Assembly: GCA_023898805.1 (NCBI GenBank)
Contig: CP060260.1
Span: forward strand, 868,001 to 932,000
Direction: 5' to 3'
Source of the DNA: Rhodospirillales bacterium
GTDB taxonomy: Bacteria; Pseudomonadota; Alphaproteobacteria; Micavibrionales; UBA1664
Length of the DNA: 64,000 bases
The notes beneath the pieces were generated by a model that saw nothing but the letters and a program-made list of their open reading frames with translations, did no database searches and had not been told where the DNA came from. The position numbers and the translations under genes were made by a program. Shown in pieces: positions 61,701 to 64,000 of the stretch. Numbering within the stretch: position 1 is the stretch's first letter; each line of letters begins with the position of its first letter.

Positions 61701-62455
61701 CCACGGTCTACGCGATCTCCAGCACAACCGGCGGCACGCACGGTATTGCGACCACGGGCGTCACCGAAATCGACGGCCAGCACGGCAAGCTGTACGTGTT
61801 CTCGAACGGTGCCTATGTCTACTATGCCTCCGACGATGGCCAGTACACCGACACCTTCACCTACTACCTGAAGGACTACGACGGTGACACTTCCTCGGCG
61901 ACACTTTCGGTCACCGCGCAAAGCAGCCACTCGGCCAACGCCTCGATCATCGTGGTGTCGGGCACGACCTACGGCGACGACGGCAACAATGCGCTGATCG
62001 CCTACGCCCAGGGTGTCAACGACACCGTTTATGCGGGCGGCGGCGACGACGTGATCATGACCTGGTCCGGTAACGACACGATCCACGGCGGTGCCGGCAA
62101 CGACGCCATCTTCGGCGAATACGGTGCCGACCAGCTGTGGGGCGATGCCGGGGCCGACATCTTCGTCGCGCACCGCGCCGATATGGATGGCGGCGTGCAA
62201 GGCAAGTTCTACGACACCGTGCATGACTTCAACACCGGCGAGGGCGACGTGATCGACCTGACCGCGCTGATCGACAACGGATCCGCGGCACAGGCCTCGA
62301 TCAACAACTACGTCCGCGCGGTCAGCGAGAACGGCGGCACGATGCTACAGGTCAACAACAACGACGGGTCTGGCTGGCACGACGCGATGTTTGTCGCCAA
62401 CCACACTTCGCTCGACGTTCAGACCTTGTTGCACAACGGCAACCTGGACGTCTAA
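55775..62455 (+). CDS. Giant type I-secreted RTX adhesin with six tandem ~250-residue modules
   Basis: A 2226-residue surface protein without a Sec signal. Residues 28-74 and 128-174 are two copies of a BapA-prefix-like beta module (GGMLLTFNDGSTLTITNF; SDLVVAFKDGTQLTLHDY). After a flexible linker and two Ig-like domains come six modules starting near residues 554, 801, 1050, 1297, 1548 and 1798. Each opens like PVVGNSEATVDET, contains SGNTWTGKDANGTTVFTL and ELDHADPNNPNDVI, and ends with a VCBS/cadherin-like half beginning DDAP. The C-terminus (about 2065-2150) has calcium-binding repeats (GGGDDVIM, GNDTIHGGAGNDAIFG) and a type I export region. A TolC-family gene follows. Likely role: attachment or biofilm. 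Confidence 0.93.
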   Translation: MKNGASVQQCDTNTTSYVIQKPCMGSNVMVELSKDEPTAFNFGVEDIRAMKLLGDGGMLLTFNDGSTLTITNFAQAKDHFPFTDIALSDGTVMNLQKVAMGLADTLPQDTVADLTILKPQGTLAQTEFTLQQGKTYTLGFDMKEVAAVDQHGSDLVVAFKDGTQLTLHDYAEVNGSPLPPQMTLADGSVVPAAQLINVLNVAAAEQIKTVEPAAGEESHAAKHVAVEKPVQVAQADVSAEKLAQIEPAAGTAAAAPGGSGYGFNSSVDPVSIGTLSPVGPIGVTALAFGLPTLQEGPTVVTPAAVPLATATLSANNTYTYEDTPVNLQIAGAGSNPAGQTLTVTISGIPTGWTVDIGASGGGTYNPTTHTYTITLPQGHTYQGGPVLIPPHNSDADIAQPTNPPLHVTMVATDVGTGATEIVEKDMNVIVDAVADQPDLAVVNVSGSDNVPLALDIHAAVTDTDGSEVLTTATLTGIPAGFTLNHGTLSGGVWTVNAADLSDLKITAPRGYDGSFVVTVRVNNEEAHLTDQEITLTNNTNFNVESFLVTFVDTTPVVGNSQATVDDTSLSAGPNVVNGSVSINYQLDTPGTFAPTSTFSAGGSLAGGHLSSHGSPVTVTLSGNTYTGKDANGTTVFTLVVNSDGTYTFTQLHELDHADPNNPNDSISLNFTVAATDADGDTANGVITINVLDDAPIAANDTLATDHTATGNVTSNDTLSQDVSNTVTQVVYNGTTYTVPTTGTVTIAAAHGTLVIDATGHYTYTSNNSGPGDDVFRYTLRDYDGDTSQANLTATVTDIDTIPVVGNSEATVDETALPGGPNVATGTVPADYFADAPGAITAVNNFSAGGSLLGGHLSSHGSPVAVTLSGNQYTGKDAGGTTIFTLVVNPDGTYTFTQYHQLDHADGSNPNDVIDLNFTVRGTDSDGDFADGTITIHVRDDAPIANNDDFVSSTGTATGNIIANDHVGVDTPGRVYDVTFGGETKTIPDGGSVTFANASGTLVINSLGQFTFTPPVAGQGTSFTYHLIDFDGDKSVVDANHGHVTIDTNGVPTITGSAVTVDETTMADTGTAQVAHGTYTYSYGGDGQGTTGGIAAVAYTGPALKSQGQDVTVTLSGNTFTGKVGSVTIFTMVVNTDGTYTFTQFKELDHPNPNDPNDALNLGFTVRITDSNGDSAIGTLTATVLDDGPVANNDTFISSSATASGNIMANDHVGADTPGRVYDVTFGGETKTLPADGSSVTFTNASGTLVINASGAFTFTPPLAGQGATFTYHLIDFDGDKSVVDANHGHVTIDTNAIPIVGDSVVVTDETSLISGPSVTTGTVSASFFGDGPGVISAVNTFTSGGSEMNGHLTSHGSPVTVTLSGNTWTGKDANGTTVFTLQLATDGSYTFTQFKELDHADPNNPNDIINLNFTVKGTDVDGDSDTGIITVNVRDDAPSALDDTVNMPSGTMTATGNVLANDTPGQDVPVPVVSVVYNGTTYALPQDGSNVTITGAHGTLVINSTGAYTYTSSNTTTGTDQFTYTIRDYDGDRSTAHLNVTVTDINTVPVVDNSTISLDETNLDAGPVVMGGQVPVNYFNDGPGTITAVNQFSAGGSLMGGHLTSHGSPVTVTLSGNTWTGKDASGATVFTLVVTSSGAYTFTQFHELDHADPNNPNDVINLNFTVKGTDADGDSDTGVITVQVLDDAPVAINDSFLSSTSTATGNIMANDHVGADVSGRVYDVTFGGETRTLPADGSNVTITNSAGTLVINSTGQFTFTPPLAGQGATFTYHLIDFDGDKSVVDANHGTVTVDTNGVPVVTDASGTVMEAGSHDVNGIVTANFFGDGPGTFVTCGDFSATGSLMNGRLTTGGVAITVTNTGHGYVGTANGQTVFTLDIAANGTYTFHLLKPLDHGNPNDPNDVIDLNFQVCAVDKDGDVGHGTLAIHVVDSGPVATSDLVNYCANDYFHNGNLITGFNPGGGSAGVDVLGWDSPTTVYAISSTTGGTHGIATTGVTEIDGQHGKLYVFSNGAYVYYASDDGQYTDTFTYYLKDYDGDTSSATLSVTAQSSHSANASIIVVSGTTYGDDGNNALIAYAQGVNDTVYAGGGDDVIMTWSGNDTIHGGAGNDAIFGEYGADQLWGDAGADIFVAHRADMDGGVQGKFYDTVHDFNTGEGDVIDLTALIDNGSAAQASINNYVRAVSENGGTMLQVNNNDGSGWHDAMFVANHTSLDVQTLLHNGNLDV
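57434..61568 (+). repeat. Six-unit internal tandem repeat of the adhesin
   Basis: Unit starts at 57434, 58175, 58922, 59663, 60416 and 61166, spaced 741, 747, 741, 753 and 750 bases; the sixth unit is only the first half. The second halves are of two kinds: type 1 (VYNGTTY, then a TxxIRDYDGD-like end) in units 1 and 4, and type 2 (RVYDVTFGGET, then YHLIDFDGDKSVVDANHG) in units 2, 3 and 5. Type 2 copies are nearly identical in DNA, indicating recent duplication or gene conversion. Confidence 0.9.
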
Positions 62456-62486
62456 GAGACGACTCGTGAGTCATAAGTCATTGTCA

Positions 62487-62512
62487 GGGGCCGGAAAATT
62501 CGATCCGGCCCT
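62487..62512 (+). terminator. Hairpin between adhesin and tolC
   Basis: 8-bp stem GGGCCGGA (62488-62495) and TCCGGCCC (62504-62511) with an 8-base loop, followed only by TT. It may be a leaky terminator that lowers tolC expression relative to the adhesin, or protect the adhesin transcript's 3' end. Confidence 0.5.
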
Positions 62513-62576
62513 TGCCAAAATAGGTTTTATGGTGTATCGCATACCACGTCAGTCATTCAAAAGCAGGGGTCTTGCA

Positions 62577-63929
62577 GTGAGCAACAAATTCAAAACGCTT
62601 CTTTTGTGCAGCGCGCTGTCGCTGGGCATCTCTTTTACCGCGATCTCCGCTTCGGCCGAGGAATTGAGCCTCGAAAACGCGGTCTCCCGCGGCATGATCA
62701 CCAACCCGGAATACGGCGTTGTTGCGAACAACCGCATGGCCACGCAGGAAGAATACCAACAAGGTCGCGGCTTGCTGCTGCCTTCGGTTGATCTGCGCGC
62801 ATCCGTTGGTCCAGATTGGAACAAAAACGTTACCACCCTGGGCAACGGCAAGACCAACGGTCAGACGCGCGAAACCTACGATTACTCGGCCACGCTGACA
62901 CAAAATCTGTTCGCAGGTGGTGCGCACATGGCGGAAATCAACCGTCAGGAAAAGCGCGTCGAATCCGCGTCATGGCGGGTTGAGGAAACGGCTCAGCTGG
63001 TCGGCCTGTCGATCGTCCAGTCCTACCTTGAAGTGATGCGCCAGCGCGACCTGCTGCAAATCGCCAAGGACAACGTGGCCGAGCATATGAACATGCTCAA
63101 TGAAATCCAATCCGGCGCTCAGGCCGGCCGTTCGACCGAAGCCGACGTGAATCAGGCCGAGTCCCGGGTGGCATCCGCCCGCGCGCAGGAAGCCGATGTT
63201 CGCCTTGCGCTCCGCGATGCGGAATCCCAGTTCATCCGCTACACCGGCGAAAAGCCCGACATTCTGGTGATGCCGAAAGTCCCCTCTGACCAGCTTCAAT
63301 CCTCGGTCGACGAGGCTGTGGACGCGGCAACGGTCAATTCTCCCACTTTGGGCATCTACGAAGCCGATGCCGATGTCGCCTGGCAGGAATATCAGGCCAC
63401 CAAGGCGAATTTCCTGCCCAAGGTCGACCTGCAATTGCAGGGCCGCCAATACAACGACCTTGGCGGCGTGATTCAGGTGGCGAAAAACGCCAATGCCCAG
63501 GTGATTGCCAACTGGAACATCTTCCGCGGCGGAATCGACACCCATAACAAACGCGAAGCGGTCTACCGCCACGCGCAAGCCAAAGAAAACCGCGCCGAAC
63601 AGGCCCGCGTGATCGAGGACAATCTGCGCCAGTCCTGGGCCTCGATGGTCGCGGCCGGCGAACGCGCCAAGGAATTCAACGCGCAGGCCGATTCCAACGC
63701 CAAGGTGGTCCAAGGCTATAAGGACCAGTTTGAACTGGACCGTCGTACCCTGCTCGACGTACTCGACGCCCAGAACGAGCTGTTCGTCTCGCGCTCCAAC
63801 GCGGTCAACGCCCAGTATCTGGAAATTATCGCGGTCTACCGCATTCTCGCTCTGGAAGGGCGCCTCCTGTCCACGCTGGGCGTAAGCTCGCCGCGTGAAG
63901 CCAACACCACGACCACGGTGCTGAACTAA
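62577..63929 (+). CDS. TolC-family outer-membrane channel protein
   Basis: A 450-residue outer-membrane factor. The GTG start at 62577 follows AGGGG by 7 bases and gives a clean signal peptide (SNKFKTLLLCSALSLG, cleavage near ASAEE); ATG 62529 is an alternative. Two homologous halves show the expected helical repeats: LLLPSVDLRASVG, AQLVGLSIVQSYLEVMRQRD, AGRSTEADVNQAESRVASAR in the first, and FLPKVDLQLQGRQ, NWNIFRGGID, FELDRRTLLDVLDAQNELF in the second. Position after the adhesin suggests it is the exit duct of its type I system (LapE-like); the ABC and adaptor genes are outside the window. Confidence 0.93.
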   Translation: MSNKFKTLLLCSALSLGISFTAISASAEELSLENAVSRGMITNPEYGVVANNRMATQEEYQQGRGLLLPSVDLRASVGPDWNKNVTTLGNGKTNGQTRETYDYSATLTQNLFAGGAHMAEINRQEKRVESASWRVEETAQLVGLSIVQSYLEVMRQRDLLQIAKDNVAEHMNMLNEIQSGAQAGRSTEADVNQAESRVASARAQEADVRLALRDAESQFIRYTGEKPDILVMPKVPSDQLQSSVDEAVDAATVNSPTLGIYEADADVAWQEYQATKANFLPKVDLQLQGRQYNDLGGVIQVAKNANAQVIANWNIFRGGIDTHNKREAVYRHAQAKENRAEQARVIEDNLRQSWASMVAAGERAKEFNAQADSNAKVVQGYKDQFELDRRTLLDVLDAQNELFVSRSNAVNAQYLEIIAVYRILALEGRLLSTLGVSSPREANTTTTVLN

Positions 63930-63972
63930 AGCTTCGGACTTAAGGCCTCTTTTTTTCCACGAATTCATGATA

Positions 63973-64000
63973 AACTGCGCCCGCGAACGGCGCAGTTTTT
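63973..64000 (+). terminator. Intrinsic terminator after tolC
   Basis: Perfect 9-bp stem AACTGCGCC (63973-63981) and GGCGCAGTT (63989-63997), 7-base loop, followed by T's at the window edge. Confidence 0.9.

Overview
This window of about 60% GC looks like chromosome from an alphaproteobacterium. Pointers are a FYDLN-type acidic zinc-ribbon protein, an alpha-type SspB adaptor, a perfect CtrA-type box (TTAA-N7-TTAA at 52706-52720), and the cvpA-purF, yfgM-bamB-der and lptF-lptG pairs. A Dot/Icm-type (type IVB) secretion cluster together with large type I-secreted proteins would suit a host-associated or predatory lineage, but I cannot name genus or order from the sequence.

Layout. 0-5 kb: amino-sugar genes glmU and glmS around a small secreted NTR-like protein, then two unknown small genes. 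5-15 kb: a fatty-acid oxidation operon (thiolase, GNAT-membrane fusion, fadB-like), an MscS channel, sspB with a hydrolase, an orphan prepilin peptidase and a CoA-transferase. 14.4-25.4 kb: pyrB-pyrC-TSUP, tyrS, anmK overlapping a subtilase-RTX protease, a small AT-rich island carrying a uracil-DNA-glycosylase-like gene, then pepA-holC. 25.5-29.6 kb: outer-membrane lipid genes lptF, lptG, mlaA, mlaC. 29.7-40 kb: the most interesting part. DotI, DotH, DotG, DotF and DotA homologues are read on the minus strand, facing an acidic protein with a duplicated unknown domain that is a reasonable secreted-substrate candidate. DotA and the facing gene carry about eight frame breaks within 2.5 kb, nearly all in homopolymer runs. 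40-49 kb: L,D-transpeptidase, icd, yfgM-bamB-der, and a tandem AAA protein with a decayed second ATPase. 49-53.2 kb: cvpA-purF-SDR, tRNA-Ala(CGC), and a coiled-coil gene behind the CtrA-type box. 53.2-54.1 kb has no recognisable gene. 54-64 kb: gabD-like dehydrogenase, a 2226-residue RTX adhesin with six ~250-residue modules, and a TolC-family outer-membrane protein.

Genes working together: GlmS and GlmU start and finish UDP-GlcNAc synthesis; LptF/LptG and MlaA/MlaC move and retain LPS and phospholipid; the adhesin and TolC protein look like cargo and exit duct of one type I system, whose inner-membrane parts lie outside the window; DotF/G/H form the envelope-spanning core and DotI/DotA the inner-membrane part of a type IVB machine, whose ATPases and coupling proteins are not here. 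Start codons were chosen by ribosome-binding sites, ATGA overlaps and family N-termini, so several genes are shorter than the longest open frame.
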